Origin: Marinobacter nanhaiticus D15-8W
GTDB taxonomy: Bacteria; Pseudomonadota; Gammaproteobacteria; Pseudomonadales; Oleiphilaceae
Direction: 5' to 3'
NCBI RefSeq assembly: GCF_036511935.1
Contig: NZ_AP028878.1
Location: 2,976,001-3,040,000, forward strand
DNA: 64,000 nt
The position numbers and the translations under genes are program-made. Shown piece by piece: positions 35,100-44,370 of the stretch; the first letter of the stretch is position 1; each line of letters opens with the position of its first letter. The notes under the pieces were generated by a model, which was given only the letters and a program-made list of their open reading frames with translations, made no database searches and had not been told where the DNA came from.

Positions 35100-36278
35100 C
35101 TAAATTCTTAACTTTTTTTTCAGCCTACGATACCCCATCGCTATGCCGCCGGATATGCCGACAATTCCTGGCCGAAGATCATGTATATAGAACATTGCAA
35201 AGACGGGCCTTTTCGCCAAGATCCGAACAAAAACACGAAGTATGCTGAAGAAGCCCTGTCGATCCTCGACTCGGGCATAAAGATCCGAGAAAAAGTTCAA
35301 GTACCCTCTTTCCAATTGACTTGGGTTGGACCCAGCGCCGCTGACCTGAAAACCCAACGCTAGTTGGTAATAGTTATAAACGTTATTTACATCGCTCTGC
35401 GTGTCGAACCAGTTGCACATTCCCAGACGCGGGTTTATTTCGATATATTGATATTCACCACTGAATTCATCCTGCTTGAACTCAAACATCGCAGGACCGA
35501 TATACCCTATTTGTTTACCGATTAGATTTACCAACTCCTTGACTCTAGGGTTATGCGTTCCTATTGCGCTGGTTGTCACACCATAATGTGATGGTGAGGT
35601 TCCAAGACGATTAAACGTGAAACAACTTACCAGTTCAGAATTCTGATCGAATAGGCAGTTGCACACCCACAGGTTTTCGTCATCACCAGAAATTATTTCC
35701 TGCGCGATAAACAGGTCAAGGTTATCGGAGTACTTATCGAGAAAATCAATAGCGCCATTCTTATCCTCCAAAATGACATTCTTGGCATTTATAACTTTGT
35801 AACCGTCAAAGCGCCGTGGCTTAACAATAACTGGGAAGCTCAGGCTTTGCGTTAAATTGTCGTCAGCAAGCCTGGTGATCGACTTCGGGCAAGGCACTTC
35901 AAGAGACTCGATGAATTCGATTTCAAGGCGTTTGTCGTTGAGCACCCGAGTGGTATCGTCGGGAGGAATTAGAAATCGAAAACCATTTTCGACAAGCGTG
36001 CTTTTATAATTTTGCAGAAACTCTGCGGTTTGGTCGGTTGTAGGTACGAGGACGCCGCCCCCCGGGTACTCGCTGATCAGAAACTGAAACAGCCTCGTTT
36101 CATAATCCTCTCCCGCAGGAACGATGTGGCTACCAACGAGGTATCTGGAACGAAGAATACTACGATCGTTGCTACTGCATACCGCATAAACGGTTACGCC
36201 GCGCACACCCAAGCTTCTAACTGCGCCCAGCCCATTCAGCCCAACTGCCAAAACAATAGCCGGCATGTGCTTTTCCAC
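35100..36278 (-). CDS. ATP-grasp enzyme
   Basis: Second ATP-grasp protein, 392 residues from GTG 36278 (GAGG five bases upstream; ATG 36266 is also possible). AIVLAVGLNGLGAVRSLG opens the pre-ATP-grasp domain; FPVIVKPRRFDGYKV and FIAQEIISGDDENLW are in the ATP-binding lobes; MFEFKQDEFSGEYQYIEINPR has the metal-binding Glu and Asn. Proteins of this kind in capsule loci are thought to attach amino acids or other carboxylates to sugars. It lies about 140 bases from the deacetylase at 34176 on the same strand. The substrate is unknown. Confidence 0.8.
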   Translation of the reverse strand: MEKHMPAIVLAVGLNGLGAVRSLGVRGVTVYAVCSSNDRSILRSRYLVGSHIVPAGEDYETRLFQFLISEYPGGGVLVPTTDQTAEFLQNYKSTLVENGFRFLIPPDDTTRVLNDKRLEIEFIESLEVPCPKSITRLADDNLTQSLSFPVIVKPRRFDGYKVINAKNVILEDKNGAIDFLDKYSDNLDLFIAQEIISGDDENLWVCNCLFDQNSELVSCFTFNRLGTSPSHYGVTTSAIGTHNPRVKELVNLIGKQIGYIGPAMFEFKQDEFSGEYQYIEINPRLGMCNWFDTQSDVNNVYNYYQLALGFQVSGAGSNPSQLERGYLNFFSDLYARVEDRQGFFSILRVFVRILAKRPVFAMFYIHDLRPGIVGISGGIAMGYRRLKKKLRI

Positions 36279-36507
36279 GTTAACCTCGCAAGCATATTGG
36301 CGGCACAGATAGAAACTCAACGATGAGAAACCGTTCGTGCCGTTTAAGACTCATTCGATTTTTTTACCAATCGCGTCGGTGAAGCCAATTTTTCCTAAAC
36401 ATAATTTTTTGGCTCGCCATTCCTCTCCACCGAGCAATCCGGTTATCCCATAGACTACTCAACGGCTAACAATGCTCTGCCGCTGAGCACTACACAAAGT
36501 TCGCCTC

Positions 36508-37527
36508 TTACAATGCGGAACTATCCACAAGCTTCTTGAACTGACTATCTTTAATCCTATACAGGCTCTTGAGCAACTCACTCCGGACAACCATTAGGGA
36601 AACTAAATTATAATGATCAGTGGCGATATGTTGCTTGTAATTTTGCTTTTTCCCTTCACCAGCAAGCATATCGAAAACTTTAACTTCGGGGTCCCTAAAC
36701 GCATCTTCAATGGCGTATCCTAAATGAAGAATGCCAAGCGAGAGCTTTTTATGATAATTCTCTTTAAATCCACTTTGAATATTATAAACACGATTCCCGT
36801 ATTTAATATTATAAATGAGCGAAATAGCCACTCCTTCACAGCTCAGGACAGTCAGTAACGGCTGCCCGCCCTCCAACACTATTCGTTCAAGAAAGCGTTT
36901 ATGAAACTCCCGAGACTTTTCCCTGAACGCGGGTTTTCCCCAGCGAGCCTTGTGAAAACCCTCGATTAACTCGAAAAATTTTTCGAGCCCGCCTTTTTGC
37001 TGCCATAGATCTTCGATAGTGATCTTTCCTAGAGACTCCAATACACGACGTCGATTGTATAATCTCAGTCGCGTATTTGGCCCTAGAGATTTGAGGTAAT
37101 CTTTGAAGAGTCCGGTGGTATCGACGCTCCAGGCCATATCAGACTTGGCCTGTCTGATGAGCCATCCGTTGGAGTTCGCCACGTTGTAAATGAAAGATAT
37201 ATCGTCCGACGGTTCCAATAAATCGCTAAAAATAGCTTCCGACCATTCTGTTTCACTTAATAGCCGGGTTAAGGCTAAAGACTGCTCGTTCTGGTCCTCT
37301 GCCATCGAAAACAACGAATTGTATTCAGTGCGCACTGAGCGAACATTTCGATAGTTACAACCAACGAACTCCAGGGAGCGTACCGGAATGACACCTTTGA
37401 GAAAGTATTTGGAGAGGTAGAGGCCACTACGCCCCCCTGCCCAGGACCTAATCGCGGTTAGATTGTATTGTCGCCCCCATGTGTCCCACCAAGCACTTTG
37501 CCAAGCATCAGATTGGAACAAACTCAT
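36508..37527 (-). CDS. GNAT/FemAB-like acyltransferase
   Basis: Protein of 339 residues of the Acetyltransf_6 (BioF2-like) type, half of a FemAB-like double GNAT fold. Supporting segments are LRLYNRRRVLESLGKI, FFELIEGFHKARWGKPAF and RVYNIQSGFKENYHKKLSLG. It probably acylates or aminoacylates a sugar or peptide. ATG 37527 overlaps the FemAB stop by one base (TGATG), so it is translationally coupled to that gene and is the last gene of the export operon. The longer frame from 37575 would run into the FemAB gene and is rejected. Confidence 0.75.
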   Translation of the reverse strand: MSLFQSDAWQSAWWDTWGRQYNLTAIRSWAGGRSGLYLSKYFLKGVIPVRSLEFVGCNYRNVRSVRTEYNSLFSMAEDQNEQSLALTRLLSETEWSEAIFSDLLEPSDDISFIYNVANSNGWLIRQAKSDMAWSVDTTGLFKDYLKSLGPNTRLRLYNRRRVLESLGKITIEDLWQQKGGLEKFFELIEGFHKARWGKPAFREKSREFHKRFLERIVLEGGQPLLTVLSCEGVAISLIYNIKYGNRVYNIQSGFKENYHKKLSLGILHLGYAIEDAFRDPEVKVFDMLAGEGKKQNYKQHIATDHYNLVSLMVVRSELLKSLYRIKDSQFKKLVDSSAL

Positions 37528-38861
37528 CACGGTAAACTCTTCACGACACCGGGACCGAGGATACGCGTCAGCCAAACCGGCATTCTCTGCCAGATTGCGA
37601 TGAGCAGTCGGAACTTGGGGTTGTCCGGGTTAAGTCCGGGCATGGAGACTCCTGGCGCCATCTTGTAATCCCATCGCATAGGCAGGGGCTCAGCGCCCCA
37701 CTGGCGCTTAAAGCGATAGGTACCGGCATCTTCAGTGCAACGTCCAAAATCGAACATGCGGTAACCCTGCTCAATGGCAAATTCAAGTACTCGCCAGTAC
37801 ATATACATGTTAATACTAGATGAGTTGAATTCTCGCAACGTCGATGCCCAGGGAATCTCCATACGTTTCCGATAGCCCAGTAGGAATGCGCAGCCGCAAG
37901 GCTTTCCCGCAACCTTAACGACGACCAGTCGCGTCGTGAGCCCAGATTCCTCTATAAGGTTACGAAAGAAACGCTTACCGTAGACTGGCGTTCCCAGATC
38001 GCGCATGTTCGCTGCAAAGACGTCGTAGAAATCATTCAGCAACTCAAGCCCACCGATGTACCACTCCGGCTCTTCACGCTCAGCCCGTCTTATCTGCGCG
38101 CGCAATTTGGGTTTGAACTGATTCCACAGGTCGTCGGACGTCTTGGGGAGATTGAGCCAGAAGGTGATCTTGTCTTTTCTCGCGGGCAGGTCTAACGGTG
38201 ATTGGTCCATATGCCTGAACTCAACGTGGCTGGCACCAATGGAGTCGGACCAACCCGAAGCTGCCTCGATCAATCGATCTGCCACACTTCTGTTATCCGC
38301 GAGCACCCCACCGTAGTTGAAATAAGGTACGGAGACGACGAAATTACCGAAAAGGCGACTACGCAGCTGGACTAGCGGCAAGACGCCAACGATCTCGCCG
38401 TTTTCACCCAGTGCGCACAGATAGCGAGTTTGATGCCCGTAGGTGTTCTCAATAAAACGACGAACCCCCATTCGATGGTAGGCTGTACCCGCCGGATGCT
38501 CATCCACATAGCGATCCCATGCGGCGCACCTGTCAGTGCTTCGCGGATCCACAAGCATCTGGTGGACTATGGACTCGATTTTTGCGCCGACAAAAGGTGG
38601 CGCGGCCGGGGCTTCTTGGGTTTTTTGGGCATCGTCCTGTTGCCGATTGAGTGTCTGCTTCTGGGCTTTCTGCAACGCTTTGAGTTCGTCGGAAACCTGC
38701 TTGAGCTGTTCAATAAGGTCATCGGCGGAGAGTCCGTTTTTCTTTGCTTCTCCAACTTGCCGACTCAATTGGCCCTTTCTGGCCTTGAGCGCATCTAATT
38801 GCTCTTTTGAAGGGGGAGGAAAATTATCACTGGCGGCACTCGTCGCTGAATTCTCTGCCAT
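37527..38861 (-). CDS. XrtA/PEP-CTERM-associated FemAB family protein with coiled-coil arm
   Basis: Aminoacyl- or acyltransferase-like protein of 444 residues, of the FemAB type found with XrtA loci. The catalytic-fold part covers about 95-430 (KLRAQIRRAEREEP, GTPVYGKRFFRNLI, FDFGRCTEDAGTYRFKRQWG). Residues about 17-80 form a charged coiled coil (LDALKARKGQLSRQVGEAKK and on to ELKALQKAQ) that strongly resembles the tRNA-binding arm of seryl-tRNA synthetase. FemX-type enzymes carry a similar arm inside the fold; here it is at the N-terminus. The stop overlaps the next ATG. The gene follows the deacetylase by 9 bases in the export operon. Confidence 0.9.
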   Translation of the reverse strand: MAENSATSAASDNFPPPSKEQLDALKARKGQLSRQVGEAKKNGLSADDLIEQLKQVSDELKALQKAQKQTLNRQQDDAQKTQEAPAAPPFVGAKIESIVHQMLVDPRSTDRCAAWDRYVDEHPAGTAYHRMGVRRFIENTYGHQTRYLCALGENGEIVGVLPLVQLRSRLFGNFVVSVPYFNYGGVLADNRSVADRLIEAASGWSDSIGASHVEFRHMDQSPLDLPARKDKITFWLNLPKTSDDLWNQFKPKLRAQIRRAEREEPEWYIGGLELLNDFYDVFAANMRDLGTPVYGKRFFRNLIEESGLTTRLVVVKVAGKPCGCAFLLGYRKRMEIPWASTLREFNSSSINMYMYWRVLEFAIEQGYRMFDFGRCTEDAGTYRFKRQWGAEPLPMRWDYKMAPGVSMPGLNPDNPKFRLLIAIWQRMPVWLTRILGPGVVKSLP

Positions 38862-38870
38862 GGTAATGCG

Positions 38871-39737
38871 TTAAACCTTAACGGGAGAAGAATCGAGATC
38901 CAGAGAATCCATCACTTCACTCACCGTACCGAACCGGAAGTCTTTCAACAGCTGCTGCAGGCGATCGAAACAGACCGACAGGTTATTGTAGTGCCTGAAT
39001 CGTGACAGAGCGCTTACCTTTAGGCGCGGTTGTCCCGGATCCACCTCCCATGGATGAAGGTAGAAGATAAATGGTTCCCCTGCCCGGTTAATCTTGCCCA
39101 ATCCCCAGCGGCTTAGGAAATAAGGATAGAGCCGGAAATATCCGCCACCGGCAATCGGCAGTCGGTACTTTCCAATCGGACACGTCGAAAGGGGAAACTC
39201 TTTCAACGACCCACCAGAAGGAGCCTCAAGCAAGTAGGGCTTCTCAGGGGTCCCCGGCATGCCATAGCGGTCGTGATGCACGGGAAAGATCGAGGAGTCC
39301 CAAGTGAAACCTTCGTCGCAAAGGATATCCAGTGCCCACTTGGATTGCGCCGTTATCGAATAGCTGGCTGCCCGATAACCATGGATCGGTTCGCCAAGGA
39401 TGTCTTCCAGTATCCGCTTGGAGCGACGGGTTTCCTCTTTAAAGACATCAGGTTTCTGGTTGTAGATCAATTGATGACTGTAACCATGACTGGCGACTTC
39501 GTGCCCACCTGCTTTGATGCGTCTAACCAGATCCGGCGAGCGCTCGGCGACCCAGCCCAACACGAAAAAAGTCCCTTTGACTTGCTTTTGTTCGAAAAGC
39601 TCAAGCAACCGGTCCGTATTCTGTTCGACCCGGTATTCCATCGAATCCCAGTCGTCCGTAGATACAGCTTCGGCCAACGCGGCAACCTGGAAATAATCTT
39701 CAACGTCTACGGTCAACGCATTCAGCGGTTGATTCAT
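38871..39737 (-). CDS. XrtA system polysaccharide deacetylase (DUF3473)
   Basis: NodB-type deacetylase of 288 residues with the C-terminal DUF3473 extension typical of XrtA loci. Motif 1 is NALTVDVEDYFQVAAL, motif 2 is HEVASHGYSH, and the late segment FYLHPWEVDPGQPR is the family hallmark. AGGAAGGAAAG just before ATG 39737 decides that start over 39758. It sits between the outer-membrane barrel gene and the FemAB gene in the conserved export operon and probably deacetylates the polymer. Confidence 0.92.
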   Translation of the reverse strand: MNQPLNALTVDVEDYFQVAALAEAVSTDDWDSMEYRVEQNTDRLLELFEQKQVKGTFFVLGWVAERSPDLVRRIKAGGHEVASHGYSHQLIYNQKPDVFKEETRRSKRILEDILGEPIHGYRAASYSITAQSKWALDILCDEGFTWDSSIFPVHHDRYGMPGTPEKPYLLEAPSGGSLKEFPLSTCPIGKYRLPIAGGGYFRLYPYFLSRWGLGKINRAGEPFIFYLHPWEVDPGQPRLKVSALSRFRHYNNLSVCFDRLQQLLKDFRFGTVSEVMDSLDLDSSPVKV

Positions 39738-39764
39738 CTTTCCTTCCTGAGCGCTCATAGATCT

Positions 39765-41045
39765 CTATCGCAACTGGTAGTCAATGCTGACGAGTACCCA
39801 GTTCTCTGCGTATTCCCGACCACCTGAATCGCTCAAACGGCGGTTATGGCCAACTTCGCCGCGCAGGCTCAAATCACGCGCCCACTGGTATCGAAGCCCC
39901 ACGTCTAGATTGATAAGCTGATCCTCGGAGTCGTCGTCGCTGTATGTGAGATAGGCAAGTTGGGAACCAGCAGTAAAATCAAGGAATACGTTAATTGGTC
40001 GCCTGTAAGACACGTCGAGAGAAATCCTATCTTCGCGGATATCGGTCTCAACCTCATCCGATCGATAGGCGACTAAAGACGTGTTAATACTGGACCTATC
40101 CGCAAACTGCTTGAGAAAGCCCACCCGAATAGACGTGATTTCCACTGCCGTACGCTGTTCGACATCGTACGTCACACCATTAAACTCAAAGTCGTACTCT
40201 GAGGTATCGTCCGTTATCCGGTGGCTAGCCTCTAGATAGGATGAGGCACTATCTGTTATTTCACGATCGATCCTGATATCGCCAACGAGACCATCGGACT
40301 CCCGGACATCACCATCCTCGTCGGTCTCAAGCGTGGTAACACCCAGAGAACCGCTCACATGGGTGGTGGTAAAGGCCTTATCAAAGAAAACAGATGCCGT
40401 TTCAATCGTTATCTCTTCGTCGGTGTCATACTCTGTTCTTTCCGCCGTGAATCTTAGGCCGCCAGCCAGGGTTTGCGAAAACAGATGACGCCAGGCTGCA
40501 GTTCCGTTGACGCCTTCGCTATCGGACTCATCTGAATCCTGGTATTGGGTGTTCTCATATTCGGCCGATAGGTTCAGATAGTCCCGCTGGCTCAACCGAA
40601 AGGTATAGCGTGGCCCAGTCCTGAAGATATTGCGGCGGGACGTGTTATCTGGTGTCGCGCCGCTTCTGGAATTTTCTATAACATCGCGGGTGGAGTTGGA
40701 TACGTCCCAAAAGAGCCGATCAGCCAACTCACAATTGCCATACCAATCCAGATTCACGTAAGTTTCCGGATCATAAGTGTCATCGAGGTATACGCCATAG
40801 CCCAGATCAGCTGCAAGATCTGACCTGCACTGACCAGGATCAGTATGGTGACTCAGACCGACATTGACGCGGGACTCGATATCACTCTGTTCATTAGACT
40901 CAGACAACCTGACGTTATCGCTAAATCGGTTTTCCCAGCCCAACCTGACCTGCACCGGCTCTGCATAGACCGAAGACACAGCTATCGTGCCCGACAACGC
41001 TAACGCGAGACGCTGAATCGTCCCTGATCCTTTGCTTCTACCCAT
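39765..41045 (-). CDS. XrtA-associated outer-membrane beta-barrel protein (TIGR03016 type)
   Basis: Secreted beta-rich protein of 426 residues. Signal peptide ends at VYA-E (about residue 28). The mature part is a chain of amphipathic strands with repeated aromatic girdles (SRRNIFRTGPRYTFRLSQRD, LNLSAEYENTQYQDSDESDS) and ends in a strand with terminal Leu-Arg (WVLVSIDYQLR), as in outer-membrane barrels. It probably forms the secretion or anchoring pore for the polymer. ATG 41045 overlaps the upstream stop by 8 bases. The TIGR03015 ATPase that often neighbours this barrel is absent here. Confidence 0.88.
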   Translation of the reverse strand: MGRSKGSGTIQRLALALSGTIAVSSVYAEPVQVRLGWENRFSDNVRLSESNEQSDIESRVNVGLSHHTDPGQCRSDLAADLGYGVYLDDTYDPETYVNLDWYGNCELADRLFWDVSNSTRDVIENSRSGATPDNTSRRNIFRTGPRYTFRLSQRDYLNLSAEYENTQYQDSDESDSEGVNGTAAWRHLFSQTLAGGLRFTAERTEYDTDEEITIETASVFFDKAFTTTHVSGSLGVTTLETDEDGDVRESDGLVGDIRIDREITDSASSYLEASHRITDDTSEYDFEFNGVTYDVEQRTAVEITSIRVGFLKQFADRSSINTSLVAYRSDEVETDIREDRISLDVSYRRPINVFLDFTAGSQLAYLTYSDDDSEDQLINLDVGLRYQWARDLSLRGEVGHNRRLSDSGGREYAENWVLVSIDYQLR

Positions 41046-41988
41046 TGATAATAGCCCCGGCAAACTTATCCGGATTAAAAGCGCCTGCCGCCTGTTCGAT
41101 CACAGCCGGCGTGACCTTGCCATGCGGAACCACCAACATCGAGTAGTCACACAGCTCGGTGAGAATGCGAGCATCCGGCGTTTCGGTGATGGGTGCGGTA
41201 TCGAGAATAATGAAACGGTCCGGATACCGGCGGCGCACGGCCTGGAGGAACTGCTTCATACGGAAGGACGTAAAGAACTCGCTGGGCGACTCCCTTCGGC
41301 TTCCTGCCGGTATGAGGCGTAACCGGGGGATGCCCGTTGGGTAGATGATACGACCGATGTCATAGTCCGATTCGTCGAGGAAATCCGTCAAACCGGACTC
41401 GGGAGCCATGTCGAGCATGGTATGCAACGATGGCTCACGAAGGTTGCAGTCGATGATCAATGCGGTCTTGGCCTGATCGAAGGCGAAGGCAGCCGCCAGA
41501 TTCAGTGCGGCGAAAGATGACCCTGCACCTTCGGCTGCCCCGGTCACGACAAGCGTAAAGTTGTTGCCGCCTGAAATTTCCAGAAGTTTCGTTCTCAGAT
41601 TACGGAAACGGTTAACCAGGTCGCGGTCAGGAGACTCCGGATAAATGATGCGTCGTTCATCCAGGTCATCGTTTGTCAGCCTGCGCGGCTCCTGCATGCG
41701 CCGAATCTGTTTACTGATGACGTACTTATCTACGGCACCGGCACCTAGCTCCAGGGAACTGGGTACGAGCAGACGCGAGTCGTCCCACTCATTGTACGAA
41801 TCCCCGGACGAATCCTTTCTCGCCGGCATGTCGCCAGTCGAATCGGACGGGCTAAGTTCTGATGAGCGGGGACGCAATTCCGACGGACGTTTTGACGTCA
41901 ACCCGCGGTTGTTATCAATCTCAGAATCCGAGTCAGCATTCTCGTCGTTAGACGGGCTGAATCCACGATTTGAAGGAGATTCTGCCAT
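41038..41988 (-). CDS. CpsD/CapB-like ATPase of the XrtA locus, Walker A degenerate
   Basis: Homologue of bacterial tyrosine kinases (316 residues) that regulate polymer length with the Wzz-like protein. About 90 N-terminal residues are Ser/Asp-rich and probably disordered. The P-loop position reads TGAAEGAGSSF, so the Lys of GKS/T is replaced; Walker A' reads ALIIDCNLREP and Walker B FIILDTAP. The C-terminus ends at GAIING, without the usual Tyr cluster. Catalysis is therefore doubtful, and it may be a structural partner. ATG 41988 overlaps the Wzz-like stop by one base (TAATG), and its own stop overlaps the barrel gene. Confidence 0.87.
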   Translation of the reverse strand: MAESPSNRGFSPSNDENADSDSEIDNNRGLTSKRPSELRPRSSELSPSDSTGDMPARKDSSGDSYNEWDDSRLLVPSSLELGAGAVDKYVISKQIRRMQEPRRLTNDDLDERRIIYPESPDRDLVNRFRNLRTKLLEISGGNNFTLVVTGAAEGAGSSFAALNLAAAFAFDQAKTALIIDCNLREPSLHTMLDMAPESGLTDFLDESDYDIGRIIYPTGIPRLRLIPAGSRRESPSEFFTSFRMKQFLQAVRRRYPDRFIILDTAPITETPDARILTELCDYSMLVVPHGKVTPAVIEQAAGAFNPDKFAGAIING

Positions 41989-43511
41989 TACAACACTCCC
42001 ATGACAGAGGCGACTGCAATCGCGATATATCCAATGGCCACAACCGCCGCACTGATACCCACTGCAAGGGTTACTCGACGATCGCGCCGCTTCTCGAAAG
42101 GTGTTCTTATTTTCGGTATTTCAACCAGGACCGGGAGGCCCACGTCCTCTTCAAGCTGGGACTTGACCCGCACACGGGGATCCACCTGCAAGAGACCGGC
42201 AACCGCCCCGAAGGGTGCAAGTATGCCGAGGAACAGGCCTACGGCGGCGAACTGGAAGAATTTGGGCCCGGAGGGCGCGAGCGGATACTGCGCGGACTCG
42301 TTGATACGATAGTTCAGACCCTGACCCTCAACATCGAGGTGCATGGACACCCGGGCCTTTTCGCGGCGTTTCAGAAGGTCGTCATAAATCTGTTTGTTGA
42401 CCTCCATGTCGCGAGTGATATCGGAATACTGCGCCTTGTTAGCCTGGATTCGCTCCATGCGCTGTTTCTGGTCACCAATCAACGCCTGCAAAGACTCGAT
42501 GCGCGTGTCGACCGCTGCGATGTTCGTCCTGACCGAGGCCAGTTCAGCACTCAACTCCTGATACAGCGGGTTCACAATCTGTTCCCCCTGCACCGTCCTC
42601 GATAGGTCGTCGCCGCTGGCAAGCGCCCTTTCGCGTTGGCGCTTAAGCTCGGCGATCTGCTCCTCCAGGATGACGATATCGGGGTACGAGTCGTGGTATT
42701 TCGTGCGGAGGGTATCCAGTTGGTCCTGAAGGTTCGAGATTCGGTTCTGGAAGGAATCTACCGTCTGCTTCTGACTAAACGTAGAGCTAACGTTCTGCAA
42801 TTGGCTTTCCAGGGAGTTCACCCTGGTATTCAGCTCTTTTTTCTCCAACTGAGCCAGTTCCAGCTGACCACGCAAATTGGCCAGACGATTATTCGCTTCG
42901 TTCTCGGTCCCATCCACGTTTTCCGAGAGGAAACTTTTCATACGACCTTCAACTTCAGACAGCTGTCGCTCGTAGCTCTTGACCTGGTTATCAATGAACT
43001 CGTAGGCGCTTCGGCTCTCGACCCGCTTACGCCTGGAGGATTCCTCGATAAAGAGCTGTCCCAGTTGTTGCGCTATCTTAAAAGCCTTGCTGGGATTTTC
43101 AGAGCGGTATTCGATACCGAAGTAGTCTTCGCCGATAGTGCTGACACTCAGGTTCTGCCTTAGTGACTGAACACGTGACTCGAGTTGAGCCTGAGAAAGG
43201 GAGGAGGAGTCACCGAAGATATCTTCATTCCGGGCTAACTTCTCCATAACGTTCCGGCTCCACAACAATTGCTGCGCCGCTGAAGCCTGCTCATTGATTT
43301 CAGTGGTGACGGCACTGCCTTCCATCAATGGTCGGATGATGTTCTCGTCGTCGACGTAGATCACCACTTCCGATTGATACTTGTAAGGCCATATGAAACC
43401 GAGTGCGAGAACGCCGAAACTTACGATCGCGAACACGGCCAGTGCCAGCCATTTGCGATCGGCGACTTCGCGTATGATTTCACCAGGCAGTTTAGATAAT
43501 GGAAGTGCCAT
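41988..43511 (-). CDS. XrtA system polysaccharide chain-length determinant (Wzz-like)
   Basis: Polysaccharide co-polymerase of 507 residues. Membrane helix near residues 20-42 (LALAVFAIVSFGVLALGF), long coiled-coil periplasmic domain rich in Leu/Glu/Gln (about 130-390) and a second helix at the end (AVVAIGYIAIAVASVMG). PLAPSGPKFFQFAAVGLFLG is the proline-rich segment before TM2. In this family the protein sets chain length and bridges to the Wza-like export pore. Its stop overlaps the start of the BY-kinase-like gene by one base. Confidence 0.93.
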   Translation of the reverse strand: MALPLSKLPGEIIREVADRKWLALAVFAIVSFGVLALGFIWPYKYQSEVVIYVDDENIIRPLMEGSAVTTEINEQASAAQQLLWSRNVMEKLARNEDIFGDSSSLSQAQLESRVQSLRQNLSVSTIGEDYFGIEYRSENPSKAFKIAQQLGQLFIEESSRRKRVESRSAYEFIDNQVKSYERQLSEVEGRMKSFLSENVDGTENEANNRLANLRGQLELAQLEKKELNTRVNSLESQLQNVSSTFSQKQTVDSFQNRISNLQDQLDTLRTKYHDSYPDIVILEEQIAELKRQRERALASGDDLSRTVQGEQIVNPLYQELSAELASVRTNIAAVDTRIESLQALIGDQKQRMERIQANKAQYSDITRDMEVNKQIYDDLLKRREKARVSMHLDVEGQGLNYRINESAQYPLAPSGPKFFQFAAVGLFLGILAPFGAVAGLLQVDPRVRVKSQLEEDVGLPVLVEIPKIRTPFEKRRDRRVTLAVGISAAVVAIGYIAIAVASVMGVL

Positions 43512-43609
43512 GTCAGTAGTCCAGGTAGTCCGTTACTGTTCTTGAATCATCAATTTCTCACCTCATCACACCCTTTATCTCAAGGGTGCGATGCCCAGCA
43601 GAAAGGGCT

Positions 43610-44239
43610 TTAGAAGTCCCGCTCCGGAACAGTGAGGATGTCGCCCGGTTGTAGAAGGTAATTCGTCTTGATATTGCCGCGATTAAGGATGTCTTCCAGG
43701 TTCACCGGAATGGCTACGGCCTCCTGACCCATCGTGCGATATAGCATGGCGTCATCGAGATCTGCGAACTGGTTCGCTCCACCGGCCTGAAGGACGACAT
43801 CCATAACCGTCATGCCCTGGCGGTATGGCATAGACATGGGAGCCTGGACAGCGCCGGTCACCCTCACACGATCGGTGAACTCGTGACTGCCCATACCCGT
43901 GACCACCACGCTGACCTGCGGCTCACGAATGTACTGGGACAATTCGTTCTCAATGGCCTGACTCAGGACTTCGGGCGTTCTGCCGGCCGCACGAATGTCG
44001 CCCACCAACGGCACGGAAATCTGGCCGTCTGGACGCACGGGTACAGAGACACTCAGGTCCGGATTCCGCCATACGGAAACATCAACAACATCGGTGGGGC
44101 CGAGGATGTACTGCTCTACACCCTGCTTTTCGACATTCAGCGCCTGACGAATCTTGTCAGGCGAGGAGGCCGGTGTGGATACACAACCGGAAAGAAGTGC
44201 GGCTACCACTGCAAATGCAGCAACTAACATCCTTGCCAT
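43610..44239 (-). CDS. XrtA system polysaccharide export lipoprotein (Wza/EpsE type)
   Basis: Outer-membrane export protein of 209 residues. Signal ends in lipobox LLSGC (Cys19). A polysaccharide biosynthesis/export (PES) domain follows: YILGPTDVVDVSVWRNPDLS, then VPVRPDGQISVPLVGDI, and a SLBB-like domain (RVTGAVQAPMSMPYRQGMT). The protein is shorter than Wza and typical of XrtA loci. It would form the outer-membrane gate for the polymer. Confidence 0.93.
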   Translation of the reverse strand: MARMLVAAFAVVAALLSGCVSTPASSPDKIRQALNVEKQGVEQYILGPTDVVDVSVWRNPDLSVSVPVRPDGQISVPLVGDIRAAGRTPEVLSQAIENELSQYIREPQVSVVVTGMGSHEFTDRVRVTGAVQAPMSMPYRQGMTVMDVVLQAGGANQFADLDDAMLYRTMGQEAVAIPVNLEDILNRGNIKTNYLLQPGDILTVPERDF

Positions 44240-44370
44240 TCGTCTTCCTCACTACGCTTTATTGGAGTCAATGAGTTGCTACGGTTCCAACTCGGCGCTC
44301 AGACGATCTCTGACGTCGAGCCCGGCGTTATAAGGGGTTGAACCCTTGTGTTAGTACCGTAACCCAGTAG

